From Dactylonectria macrodidyma (lineage: Eukaryota > Ascomycota > Sordariomycetes > Hypocreales > Nectriaceae), in NCBI GenBank assembly GCA_020744425.1, contig JAGMUV010000011.1, positions 558,001 through 622,000 of the forward strand: 64,000 nucleotides of DNA, read 5' to 3'. This document shows, one piece after another, positions 21,624 through 33,075 of this stretch. The notes beneath the pieces were generated by a model. That model searched no databases. It saw only the letters and a list, made by a program, of their open reading frames with translations, and had not been told where the DNA came from. How positions within the stretch are numbered: position 1 is the stretch's first letter; each line of letters begins with the position of its first letter. Made by a program: the position numbers and the translations under genes.

Positions 21624-22703
21624 CTATCCCCTCAAGTTGTCACATCCCGGCGAATATGTCAGTTGACCAGGTATCGAGGTCAACAAAGATAGCATAGCCT
21701 CGCTGTCAAGCCTAGGCTCTCTGTAAATTTCATCCCAGAGCCCACGACTTCGTGCAATCTGGTCCTCTAGCATCTCCATCATACTGAGCTCCGAAGCAAA
21801 GGAGCTCTCACTACAGCTGATCTCAGATCGAGGCTAATTCCCGTCAGCGTGTCAACAGTCATTTAATCGACCGTTTTGGCACTGACTGAAGGAGAAGGAG
21901 GAGGGGGACGTAAACCAAGATTCTTGAGGATGGCTGCATCCACGACGGGCCTCTCGCCCAGGACATGGAAGCCAAACCCGGTGGCTGCGCTTGGCGACAG
22001 TTCCCCTCGTACCGATGCGGTCAGGCTAAGAAATGATCGATCCGCGTATCCTGGTCGGCAATACGGGCAGACCTTGAACTGGCACTCCTCATCGTCGGCG
22101 CAAATCCACCGGCTGCTGTAGTTGAACTCTTGGGTACGGTCGTCAATGTTATTTGTTGGACGGAAAGGGCCGAGGAGGACGGCGCTATTCTTTCGCAGAC
22201 GCTCCCTCTGGATTTCGTTCTGCAACTATAGACAGTGTCAGCACACCGTTTGGCCTATCATGTACACAATTAGATGCTACTTACGTTTTCTCTCTGACGT
22301 AGGATCGTGGCGACTTGTTCTGGTTTGTACATGGCGAACTGCTCGCGGCTGACCTCTTCGAAGAAGCTCAACCTGTCCTCTCGCGCCGCAGGACTACATT
22401 TCCGTATTGCCAATCGTTCCGTCAATGTCTGGCCTAGAATATCGAAGGCGGTCTCGGCATGCGTTAGTACAATGTCAAGTCCTCGGTCAAGGGCTTCTAA
22501 CTCACCGTATAGCCTCTCGACGCTGCCTGCTCGATTAACTCATCCCGGTCCTGGGTGCATCGATACACCCACCCAAAGGGTCCTGGCCGATGACACACCT
22601 CGCAGATGAAGTCGACGCCGTACAGGCGGGTCACTGTGAGGTGGGTGCACTGCGGCTGGAATCCAGGTCGAGTTTGTCGGCTAGGGACCTGTCGATAAGC
22701 CAT
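21624..22703 (-). CDS. conserved fungal protein with N-terminal CX2C motif, function unknown
   Basis: Four exons (22703-22506, 22452-22285, 22225-21887, 21833-21624) give 304 aa. Introns are 53, 59 and 53 nt; the first has TACTAAC and a GAG acceptor, the third a GTCAGT donor and GCTGAC branch site. The N-terminus has ICEVCHRPGPFGWVYRC, probably metal-binding, then a helical region (LSFFEEVSREQFAMYKPEQV) and a second Cys cluster, CQFKVCPYCRPGYADRS. The segment GFGFHVLGERPVV is also recognisably conserved. I recall this family as widespread in filamentous fungi and uncharacterised. After the TAG at 21624 the same frame stays open for another 74 codons to 21399, so the C-terminus may be longer than modelled or truncated by a recent stop. 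Confidence 0.75.
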
Positions 22704-23962
22704 GATATCCTGGATGAAGGCTTAGATGTGGACTGTGTCAGTTGATCTGAAGTTGCTGCTTTTCAAATTGTATCAGCAAAGTACCATGAAGGATGTAAGG
22801 AATCTCGTGCTTTAAGGCCTAAGAACAATGTCCAATTGTAAGTGATGCTGCTGCGAGGCTATTTGGTGAATCGATACAATGAAACGAGCGACTGGTGTTC
22901 CACGACCTGCAAACATAGATAAAACGAACAGCGGTCGTGGTTGTAAACGACGAACATGACGGTGATGAGGTTCGGATGGTAGTCCAAACAACCTGGTCGA
23001 CGATGAAATATGCCACCTGCGAGGGAAGTGCGAGGCAGATGGCAAGCCCCAAATGCGCAAGCCGCGGTAACTGTCCAGTGCCCTCAAACATTTGACTCCT
23101 TCCTGTAAGGTAGGTAAGGTCTAGGATGCTTAATAGGTACCTAGGTATCTCACGATTATTGCACTGCTTCTGCTGTGTTCTAGTCATCTTGATATTGTGA
23201 GGATCTGCCCGATTTCGAAATGTGCAGTCGGGCTACTATTAATCAACCGGAGAGCTTGCGAGCAAGCTGCGTATGATTCTTGACAGTCTCGGGCTAAATC
23301 ACTGTCAGGCATTTTGCCATGAGCCGGGCATTCAAACACAGTTTTGAACCCCACCCTGACTCGAGAGAATTGCCAGGTTTTGTGCTGGAGAGAATACAAA
23401 CTGAGTCTTGTTTGCTGGCAAGCAACGCGGGACTCTTTCATAGACGTCAACATATCTAGGTAGGTACTTTGCGTAGTGGACTATCGAACGGCCAAACGAG
23501 CAACGAGATATATACACTAGAGGCGGCATTGGATAACGGGTGGCAAGATGTTGATTCCAGTGCACAAGCGTCGTACAAGCTATCACTGAGGAACATATTC
23601 TAGTAGGACCTACCTCAAACACAGCGGCAAAGGTTTGATGCAAGGAACAGGTGTTCAAAGCATCAGCTCGCAAGATGGCTTTAACGTGGCGATGAACTGT
23701 GGGTGGGGACCCTAATTTGGGATTTTCAACTATTTCCTTGCCTCGTCCGTAAACACCAGGCCTTCATCAAACCTCCTCAGCGCCGTCACCAGTCCATGCA
23801 GCTGCATGCACCGTGATGTCTCATTGGCAATTGAAGCCCAGTCATGTGTCGTTCAACGGTGCGTTATATTCTCTAAGCACGAGTGTACATGCCAGAACCG
23901 CAAGCAACGCAAACCCTGTCCGATGCAACCGTAAAGCAGCCCAAAAACCGACCCAAACCCTT
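22704..23962. other. intergenic, no gene recognised
   Basis: Contains scattered TAGGTAGGTA-type short repeats but no convincing coding region or RNA gene. Confidence 0.55.
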
Positions 23963-24658
23963 TTAAACCTCGGTCGTGACCTTCGCCTTGGGGTTCGTGA
24001 CCTTGACGCCTAATTGCTTCGCGCGGGCAATGATGTCAATTCGCTTTCTAGACGAGACGTTGTGGGCAATCCTGTGTGCTGTTAGCAATGCGGGCCTGGG
24101 GACACGAGAATATCGACATTTCGGGGAGAAAACGTACTCGGCGGCGAAGGTGCGGTTGTGCATGAGGAGAAGCTCGACGTCCTTGAGGTTGCTGACGAGG
24201 AAGGCCTTGTGGCCGGAGGGGGTCAGGAACTTGGTCTTCTTGTTGGAACCATAACCGATCTAAAATCGTAATTGTCAACAACCTGTCTACCGTCAAAGAA
24301 GGCGAACTACTAGAGGTCCTTCAGGCTCCCTAGAAGTCGCAGGAGGGATTGCACATACCTTGGGCATGGAAATGGTGCCACGGAAGCGTCGTCGAACACG
24401 GGAATCGATACCCTTGGGCTTGCGCCAGCTAGGGTCCACGCACTTGAACCGATCACTCTGGTGACGGGCGAAGCGCTTCGTGCCTGCACACACACCAGTC
24501 AACATCGATGTTCCCAAGAGAATCCTTCATCGCCAAGTTCCAATTTCCATCGTCGAGCATCGTCGCGGTCGGTCGGGGAGGGGGAGTGTGCGTGTGCTGC
24601 GCGGGCAAGTGTACGTACGCTTCTTCACGATGGGGACGTGCTGCTTGGCGGAAACCAT
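23963..24658 (-). CDS. 60S ribosomal protein eL32
   Basis: Four exons (24658-24619, 24483-24359, 24259-24138, 24071-23963) give 131 aa, the family length. Introns are 135, 99 and 66 nt. The protein reads [20 protein letters not shown], then [40 protein letters not shown] and ends [10 protein letters not shown]. It is a structural component of the large ribosomal subunit. It shares a 375-bp divergent promoter with uS9, an arrangement suited to co-expression. Confidence 0.97.
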
Positions 24659-25033
24659 CTGGACGAAGGTCAGTATTTGTTATCTTGCAATAGTTCTGTC
24701 GTCTCGAACAAGGTGGTGCGTACCTTGACTGCGGGTTAGTAGTCGGGCTGGTTGGCTGTGATAGTATCCAGCGTGAGGTTCTGGCGAGGCGAAATTCTGG
24801 CAATGTCAAATTCGGCCGCTAAGTCCAAGGGCTTAGGGTTTCCATCACGTGCACGAATTTTTTCTTCGAGGCTGTGGTGCGGCGCCCCAGGGCCCCCGGC
24901 AAAAGCGGCCTAGCGTCTTCCGAGGGCACAAACCCTCTCTGTTGCAAAAATCGACAGGCGAGCTAGACCATCTCAACACGTCCCGCAGCTCGATAACTTC
25001 ACAGCACCTCCGGTAACCAGACAATCAGCAATC
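24659..25033. promoter_or_regulatory. divergent ribosomal-protein promoter, eL32 / uS9
   Basis: 375 bp between the start codons. Near its centre lie a telobox-like CTTAGGGTTT (24832-24841) and, 4 bp further, a CACGTG (24846-24851), each about 190 bp from both ATGs. Telobox (Tbf1-type) and Cbf1-type sites are known together in ribosomal-protein promoters of several ascomycetes, so these are good candidate control sites. Factor binding here is inference. Confidence 0.6.
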
Positions 25034-25679
25034 ATGTCGACGACCCAGAGCGTGCAATGCTTCGGCAAGAAGAAGACGGCCACCGCCGTCGCCCACTGCA
25101 AGGTTCGTGGGGAACCGCTGTCGCGACCTGGAAGATGTTGGATCATGATGTACTAACGGCGATCGTAAATAGGCCGGTAAGGGTCTTGTCAAGGTCAACG
25201 GCCGCCCTCTCAACCTCGTTCAGCCCGAGATCCTGCGCTTCAAGGTACGATAATTGAGCCCTACACGAACCATGAACACCGCTTCAACGTCCCACCATCG
25301 AATTCACAATCTTTGGAAACGAAATTCCGCGGCCTCGGGTGGCCACTTGGCGAGATGGAACGAAATGCTGAGATTTTTTACTTTACAGGTCTACGAGCCC
25401 CTCCTGGTTGTCGGCCTTGACAAGTTCGCCAACGTCGACATCCGCGTCCGCGTCACCGGCGGTGGTCACACCTCGCAGATCTACGCTGTCCGTCAAGCCA
25501 TTGCCAAGTCCCTCATCGCCTACTACCAGAAGTTCGTCGACGAGCACTCCAAGAACCTCCTCAAGCAGGCTCTTGTCCAGTTCGACCGCACCCTCCTCGT
25601 CGCCGATAACCGTCGGTGCGAGCCCAAGAAGTTCGGTGGTCCCGGCGCCCGTGCCCGCTACCAGAAGTCTTACCGATAA
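25034..25679 (+). CDS. 40S ribosomal protein uS9 (S16)
   Basis: Three exons (25034-25102, 25173-25244, 25389-25679) give 143 aa. Introns are 70 nt (TACTAAC branch) and 144 nt. The protein reads [60 protein letters not shown] and ends with the conserved [10 protein letters not shown], whose terminal Arg contacts P-site tRNA in the family. It is a structural protein of the small ribosomal subunit. Confidence 0.98.
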
Positions 25680-26602
25680 ACGATCGGTCTGGAGAGTATG
25701 GGGCAGCGTGCCACGTCTATGCGGACGCCGCGTGGGCGTGGCGGCTGGGTGTTGTGGGCAGTGCGGAAAAGGGATCGGAGTCACATATTCCCTGGTCTGG
25801 GAATGGGTTTCCCATTGGCATTTGCATGGCCTTGCTTTTGACGGACTGTAAAGGATCTGGCAGGCAAATGAAATCTTCAAAGTTAACGACGGGGTTCATC
25901 CTGCATGAGACTGTGATGTGCTCAATGAAATGGCTCAACATGCCCTGTACTCAACAGATGTGTGACTAAAGTGCCTTATGCGAGGTCGCATGGCGTGTTC
26001 TGCTCGACGTCATAGGTTGCCGTGAATTGCTGCGTGGAGTAATCAATGTCCATTTGCGACTACCTAGCCCTCACCTGATGCCAACACTCACAACGCCGAG
26101 GAACTGGCCGTACCGGTCAACATTGCTTTCGTTGCTCTCGTTTGGGTCACACTTGCTAACGCCCAAGAGTACAACGAGTGTAGATAAGTTGCATACTGGA
26201 TCATCCATTCAAATGGAGAGAAGCAGGTTTTAAAGGAACCAATAATAAAAATACTCTATGTAAGAAAGCTAGAGAATGTTATCATTATCCGCCATTGCAG
26301 TGTTCATTACCCTGCCCAAATCAAGAATACTCCAGAACTCCTCCCGGTCCATGCTCTCCTTACGAGTGCCGTGTGACATCCATGTCCTTTCTCCAAACGT
26401 ATCCATCCTACCAACCTTACTCGCTTTTGAGCACACGGGTACGTCTCTCCCGTCGGACTCTCTTAAATCTACGCCGCTCTTGGCGAAGCCAAGTTAGGTG
26501 TGCACTCCTCCGCAACCACTGCCGCCACCGCAGGGCCGCGAACCCCCCAGCACGCCTCCCAGGATGCCTTCCGAGCCAGACTAGCTCCATGGCCCTCAGC
26601 TC
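25680..26602. other. convergent intergenic region
   Basis: 3' flanks of uS9 and AAR2. No gene, repeat or RNA recognised. Confidence 0.6.
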
Positions 26603-28141
26603 CTAATCGTTCCACGAAACCAAGTCGCGTTGTCGACCAGACTCATCTAGCTGGACAACTTCAGGAGCAAACTCGCCACGCTCATCCTCGGCTTCAAAAT
26701 CCGTAACTTCGAGCTCCACCTGCTCACCATCTTCCATCATGACGTTACCTCGGCGCAGGTACTCGCCCCGAAGATCCCATCCTAGCTCGGAGATAACAGT
26801 GGCTTCAAGTCCCGCAAAGGCTGTGCCAACGGAGAGTTGGTCGGAAGAGGCCTGCTTTCCGAGGCCAAGCAATAGCTCGTCGAGGCGGCGCTTATAGATG
26901 GTGAGAGAAAGTCGCAGGTCTTTAGTATGAGATTCGGCGTAATCAAGGACGGAACCGTCCAACCAAGAGTTGCTGTAGGAAAGCTGAGCGGCCAGTGAGC
27001 GAAGTAACGCGGCAGCGAGAACTGGACGGCGGGCTGGTAGGAGGTAGGCTCTGAGGGCGAGGTTGAGGAGCATGTGCCACCACTGCTGAATGCACGAGTC
27101 GTTGCCGAGGTGCATGCCGGCGACGAAGGCAAACTGAAAGTCACCAACAATGTCATCCGCTGTCAAGCCACTGTCGGTGTTATCGATCAGGGAGGTCATG
27201 TAGGGCGTTGCGTCAGTAGCGTCGAGTGTCCTGTCAGCCCCGGTGTTTCCTATCGAGTATGTTTTGGATTGTTGATTGAAGGCAAAGTTGAGTTCGCGGG
27301 TCTTAGTGAGGTACTTGGAAATAGCCTTGTCAAGTTCCATCTCCGCAGCCATGAGAATCGACCCGTTTACGCGGTCGCCCGTGTGAACCGTCCAGTTATC
27401 ATAGCGCTGTCCTATAATGCGGCTCAGCAAGCCGTCAGAGATGTTGCCTGTCAGCTGCTGCCATATCTTGTGATTCCTCTCCGATGCAGACGGCAACAAG
27501 TTCCCATGGAGGACATTGACAGCTGAAGGGTCGGAGTACGGAACGAGATTGGAGTGGAAGGTGTCCAGGTTCTCGGCCTGGATGCGGGCTTCCGCACGAG
27601 CAGACTCTCCGATGATCTCGTTGAACTTGTCCCACTGCATGACATGCACCGTATCCACGCCGGTCGAGACGACCCAGAAGCCTGTACGAGCAGAGAGGCC
27701 ACCTGGGTGGGCAAACCAGAAGAAGTGAGGACCGGGAGGGATGTCTCTGACACCACCAAAGTGTTTCGCCGTAAACGATAGGGAGTCGTACCCAACGGTA
27801 AAGAGTTCTGGCAGATCAAGGATGAGAACAACATCTCCACCTCCCATGCCATGTCTTAGTGGTTCCCGAGGCGAGGTTACGCGTGGCTTCTCAAGGCTAG
27901 TCTGTGACGGGTTGAATCGTTGATGAGCGTCTTGTCTAGCAGGGGGGTCCAAAGGAGGCGGTCCGTCGTCGTCTTGCTCTTCCTCCATCATCAAGTCGGC
28001 GGGCTCATGCACATGCAGAGTTCCAAGGGGATGTGTGCCAAGCACATGCACCGATTTGACCGAAGCATCTCCGGCGGATGCGCTGGAGATTGACTTGGTG
28101 AGCTTGGGGATGCGATGCGGCAGTGGAGCGTTGATATCCAT
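26603..28141 (-). CDS. aar2: AAR2-family U5 snRNP assembly protein
   Basis: A single-exon 512-aa protein. After a disordered acidic N-terminus (to about residue 95) comes the AAR2 core: VVLILDLPELFTVGYDSLSF, FGGVRDIPPGPHFFWFAHPG and GFWVV. A helical C-terminal domain includes GDFQFAFVAGMHLGNDSCIQ, then LLRSLAAQL and the SWLDGSVLDYAES region. In yeast AAR2 holds Prp8 in cytoplasmic U5 snRNP precursors and is replaced by Brr2 in the nucleus. The C-terminus ends in an acidic tail. The protein is longer than yeast Aar2 (about 355 aa) because of its disordered ends. The start is the first ATG of the frame. Confidence 0.9.
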   Translation of the reverse strand: MDINAPLPHRIPKLTKSISSASAGDASVKSVHVLGTHPLGTLHVHEPADLMMEEEQDDDGPPPLDPPARQDAHQRFNPSQTSLEKPRVTSPREPLRHGMGGGDVVLILDLPELFTVGYDSLSFTAKHFGGVRDIPPGPHFFWFAHPGGLSARTGFWVVSTGVDTVHVMQWDKFNEIIGESARAEARIQAENLDTFHSNLVPYSDPSAVNVLHGNLLPSASERNHKIWQQLTGNISDGLLSRIIGQRYDNWTVHTGDRVNGSILMAAEMELDKAISKYLTKTRELNFAFNQQSKTYSIGNTGADRTLDATDATPYMTSLIDNTDSGLTADDIVGDFQFAFVAGMHLGNDSCIQQWWHMLLNLALRAYLLPARRPVLAAALLRSLAAQLSYSNSWLDGSVLDYAESHTKDLRLSLTIYKRRLDELLLGLGKQASSDQLSVGTAFAGLEATVISELGWDLRGEYLRRGNVMMEDGEQVELEVTDFEAEDERGEFAPEVVQLDESGRQRDLVSWND

Positions 28142-31100
28142 GCCGACTCGACGTTGTGGCGGGCTGAAAGGATGATGGCGTGGATACTGCGAATCAGCTA
28201 CTGAGCCCGGTGACTATGTGAGCCCTTTTATAGACCAGGGTCAGAACCCAGTCAACCTGGTGGCAGGACTGTTGATCTTTGAATGCGATCCGGTTGGGTT
28301 GGGGTTGACGGGCCTAGCTAAGGCCGTTGAGGTTTTGGCGGGGTAGTTAGTTTGACGAAGGAAAAAAAAACCAGAATGCAGTGTGAGCTTCCAAAAGCGC
28401 CGTCCAAGGCAGCAGCTTGGCGGGCGACGCGACGGAGAATCGAACGCTTGAGGATATATCGAGTTTGAAGAATTGCGAGCGACAGGAGGGAGTTGGTCGT
28501 AAGGGGAGAAACAGGTGACGGGTTGAAAGGTGGTCGTCGGCACGACGTCAAAGCAGGTTCTTGCCATCCGGCGTCACCCAGCCACAATCAAGGCAGGAGG
28601 CACGTCATCCTATTTCCGCATCGCATTCCATCCGCAACAGAGCCCGTACTGAAATGCTAAGGAAACAAATTTAATTAATGTATGGAATAAATTTCACGAG
28701 GTGAACCAAGATTTCGCACCACCTACAGCCGGAATATCTCACCATTCGCATGTCGGCCCTAAGTCTGTTACCTACACTCCCAGAAGCTTGATAACTTGGG
28801 CTGTCGCTTCGCACCGTCTGCGTCCGCCAAGGCTGCAACCACTGCGGCCCCTGAAGCATAAGCAGGATGGGCAAATAAACGAGGCAAAATTCACTCCTAG
28901 AGTTTGCTCAGTGTCGATTCAAAGTCAAAACGAGATTGCGACGCGGGGCAAATCTCGTTCTGCAAGCCTCTGCCGCAATCCTTATTTGCACGACCCCAAA
29001 ACTCTCTTTTCGCGGGCTTCTCGGCCGATTCACTTCGTCCGCCATCCGTCGCCCAACACCCGTTGCAACATATCACAAGCATTTAATTCTCTTGTGCAGC
29101 GAGACAAAGGAGCTGATTAGTAGTAGAGATGTTTCCAAAGTGAGACAAACGGCGTCATTCTGTGCTTTATTCCATTGCGACTGATCCAGCATCAGCTCAA
29201 TCACTCCGCTATCCAGTGCTTTCGTGAATAGACGCGGACTACACAAAAACCAACAACCCTCCCCGATGCATCTGCGAACCGGGTGCGCAACTCTTCCTCA
29301 CGACCTACTAAACCGCTTCGAAACTGCCGAATCCCTTCTGCACCAGCACACGCCTGGAAGAAAAAAAAACCGGGACGATGTAACGGGTGCTCCATCGATA
29401 GCATCAGGCCACATGCGCAACCCGAAGCGCACACGCCCCCCATCCTTGGGACTAGACGAAACAAGGCAACAAAGGGGGAGCAACCAAAGAAAGAGAGAAG
29501 CAGCCAGTCCGGGTATGTGCTTTAGTTTATTCACTGGGCCCCCCAGGGCTGGATCTATTGTACTGTATGGATCCGTCCTATCGTCCGCCTGCCGCCGCGT
29601 CAACGGCAGCAGCCGAACGTCCCGGTCCCTGCTTGTCGGGTATTTTTTGGGGGGTGGAGGGGCGAGGGCAGACGTTTCGCTGGCCTTGTACGTTGCACAA
29701 CGCCATGCACGCGCCGCACTGGGCCAGAAAACATACCCTAGCCAAGTGCTGGTGCTGGTGCCGTTGTTGGTTGGTGTTGGTGGTGGTGTTGGTGGTGGGC
29801 TTTTGGTGCTCGCTTCGCTTGGTTCGGTTCTAACTTCTGGCGCCGTCGGAATTCGTGTGGCGACCGGGGTCGCTTGGCTTTTTGGCTTTTGGCGTTTGGC
29901 TGTTGGCTGTTGGCTGTTGGAACTTGTTGCCTTCCCCTGTCCCGCAACTAGTTTGTGCAGTCTAGTTTACGTACAGTCGTCGATTTTGCCTCTCCCGTGC
30001 TTTAGGTTCTCAGTTTTAGCTTGGGGGGGCGCAGAGTACGTGCGTGACGCACCGTACAGTAGGTAGGTTTGTTGCTCAACCTACAGAATGCTCGGCCCAG
30101 CCCAGGTGTACGTGTAAATAAATAAATGCAACGAAACGAGAAAAAAAAAAAAAAAGCACGCCCAGCACTGGGGTTTTGCTGGAACCGTTCCCAGCTTCTC
30201 GGGAAATATCCCCACGCACGCCTCGCACGATATGCCTGCATCTCCTCGGATGCGGTTTCTCGCACGCCCTCCGTTCGCATCGCCCCGAAGCCCACACACA
30301 TCCCCACCCTTGCTCCAGGGAATGGGTGTGCTGTGATGTGACGAGATGTTGGTCTAAGGCAGGTCGCACTGGAATCAACTAGGAAGCTAAACTAGTCGCC
30401 TCTGTGCTACACATACCTTAAGGCTTCTTGTCAATCACCGAGTCTCACCACCCACACCGAAACCGACGCGGCGGCTCGGCCGTGGTCGTGCCAAGCCTGG
30501 CGGGCGCTGGTACATACAGGCAGGACATGTACAGGCGCCTGTCAACGTCATTGTGTCAGTCATTGCGATTTCAACTCTCGAGGCTGAACCGCGAGTCGGC
30601 GGACGTCGCAAGTTGCAGATCGCCATGTGTTATTCCTAAGTGGATGTCCCTAGTACTAATCCTTCTCTATTAAAGTATTTCTAACTTCCTGCGCACCACA
30701 ATCAACAGCGCGCATGTATCGTCTAATATCTATATCTGCGCCGCAGTTACAAAAGGTGCATGTGTCTCTTAGCGGCTAAATTCTCCTAGCGCTCCGCGGC
30801 TCCGCCTGGCGGCCGGGCACCCCCCCTTGTCCATCAGCAACGGCGTCACACACACTCGTTTTCCCTCGCTCGTTTCTCCCGAGGTACCGCCCCCGTTTGC
30901 CTAGTCCTTCGCAGTACACGCCCCTCCAGGTTGGCCCCCGTACTGAGCAGCAACATAGACATTAGCTCGTCTGCAAGGCCGCTTTCTTGGACAGAGCATG
31001 TGTGCCGTGCCTAGGTGTGCTGTAACTAGTGCGCGCGCCCAGTTGGCGATTTGACGTGCGCCATCGCCCCATCCAGCCCCACGTGGGAACCCCGCCGTCA

Positions 31101-33075
31101 CTGCCCTAGATTTCACCAATTCTTACATAGGTAGGTGATCATGTAGCAGTTGGCAGTTGTCACACGCACACAATTACCGATCATTCTCCCTGTCCTTGCT
31201 GCGACGTGCTCGTTCGCGTAGTAATTAGCTCTTGTCATTAGTCCGAGCCCATGTGCTTATCCTAGCGATTTAACGCACAGTTCCTTGCCTAGTTCATCCA
31301 TGTCCTCGGGTTCCCTGCTATCCTCGTCTAACCTACAATTCCCCAAACGGGAGGGACATACACCATAATATGCCGCTCTTCCAACACTCTCCTGTTCTCT
31401 CTGGTCCAACTCCGTTGGTTCATGGCCCTCATCACCCGCCAGCTCCCAGTCTTACGACGCATCACACAAACCACTTAACAGCAAACAATCTCGGCGAGCC
31501 CAAACACACTTGATTCGTCGTGTAGCTGTCTCGGTTCCTGGGCCGAACCATGCGTGACTTGCAACCCACGCCACCTTGCCAGCCTTGTCCATGCTCTTTT
31601 CAGCCCAGCACTGAAAAACCATATAACTTGTCTATTCGTACATGGCCCAGATCAGAGTCGCCCTAGCGTCGTCGCACAACCGCAAACTCTTTTCCCTGCC
31701 TCTGTCCAAGGGTCAGCGCTACACGATCCCTAGGTCAAGGCCGCCTTGTCTTAAGCCTGCATCTTGGATACGGATACATGGGGGGTCTGTGATTTAGAGC
31801 TGTTTTTCCTCATCAAGTACCTTGTAGCACAGAGATCCGTCTAACATACCATGCCATAGACCATATGGGTTCTCATCATGAGTCCTATCTCCTTGCTATA
31901 CATAGGCACTGCCCCATTATTTCTCCGTCTTGTTTCCATCCTAGATCAGTCCCCGCAAACTGTCTCTGTCTAACGCCCATCGTCAATTTCGCCACTGTGG
32001 TTTTTCTATCGTAACAGCTCAACTCGAGTCTGGCCATGCATTCGTTGCATTGTGTCGGGTTCAGGCTTCTCACTTCCCTGATGATGCTTATCATGGCTTC
32101 GGAGTCCCGCCTACACGTAGAAATCCGCCGCCCGGCTCCTTCACTATGGTCAAACTATTCCATGTAAATAGTCTCATTGATCATAATGATTTCCTGGGTC
32201 ACACTGAGTGCAGAATTTCAAAGCCTGGCCGCTTCAATTCTTTGTGATTGTCCTTTGTGTATCGACTTCTAAGTACTGGCGGACGCACGTCAACGTCGTG
32301 CGCAGACTCTCTCTCCCTTCCCCCGGAAATCATCAAAACGCATCAGTAGATCTCTATCCACCTCCCAAACCCTCATCTGGTTTCATCATACAGTCGTCAA
32401 TTGTTCAAGACTGACTCCTCTCCGCCCTTCTCTCCCTCCTAACCGTTTCCATTCCGTCGGTATAAACTCAGACACGAACATAAACCAGATTCAAAAATAA
32501 AAGAGTAAAGTCGTCAAACCACCTCCGTAGGCACCCATCGTTGAGTTCCGGTGCTGTTTCTGGGCATTGTCCCGACAGACAAGCTCTCACCATCCATCGA
32601 AGCCACTGTCCCAAAAAAAACCACCCAGAAAGTCTGCCAGCCCTGCACTGCCCTAGACCGGCCGCCTTATGCTCATCGCGTTAAATGAAGATTGCCCCAC
32701 CCCCTGCCACAGCCCCTCATGAATGCATATATGCGGAAACTCCCAAGAAAAAAAAAAGGAAAGAAAAAAAGAGAACAGAACCATAAAAGAGACGTTCAGG
32801 CGGGTCGTGGATCAACTAATAAATAAAAAAGGGGAAGAGGAGACCCAGACACGCGTGCCTTCACGTCCATGACTAGCGTCAGGACGAGTTATTCTCATGG
32901 CCATTAGTGACTAGCGTCGAGGCGGATGGACCCACAGGCAGGCCATGAGAATGTGGGCGGACGACATGTGAATGCAGTGGGAGTCCAGTATAGTACAGCG
33001 GGTTTTCCTTTTCCATTCTGACTTTTGGCGACTTTCCTACTCTAGTGTCCGTATATCCATGGTTCCCTGCCAAAA
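28142..33075. other. 4.9-kb gene-free region between AAR2 and CON7
   Basis: No protein family or splice-compatible exon chain found. It holds the AAR2 promoter, A/T homopolymer runs, a Gly/Val-type GGT minisatellite and a TTGGC minisatellite, and a long pyrimidine-rich stretch from about 31200 to 32500. The last part probably includes the CON7 3'UTR. Confidence 0.5.
29760..29920. repeat. two adjacent minisatellites (TTGGTG and TTGGCTG types)
   Basis: At 29765-29806 TTGG/TGG units repeat irregularly; at 29873-29918 units of CTTTTGGC and TTGGCTG repeat, the latter three times in perfect copies. Intergenic low-complexity DNA. Confidence 0.75.

Noticed and set aside
22812..23187. 122-codon minus-strand frame with a hydrophobic stretch
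   Set aside because: No family resemblance, no leader context, and it overlaps a second frame of similar quality.
25383..25880. 165-codon minus-strand frame
   Set aside because: It is antisense to the uS9 coding exon, whose codon bias keeps the opposite strand open.
29224..30066. 280-codon plus-strand frame
   Set aside because: It crosses homopolymers and a GGT/TTGGC minisatellite, and its composition is repetitive with no family motif.
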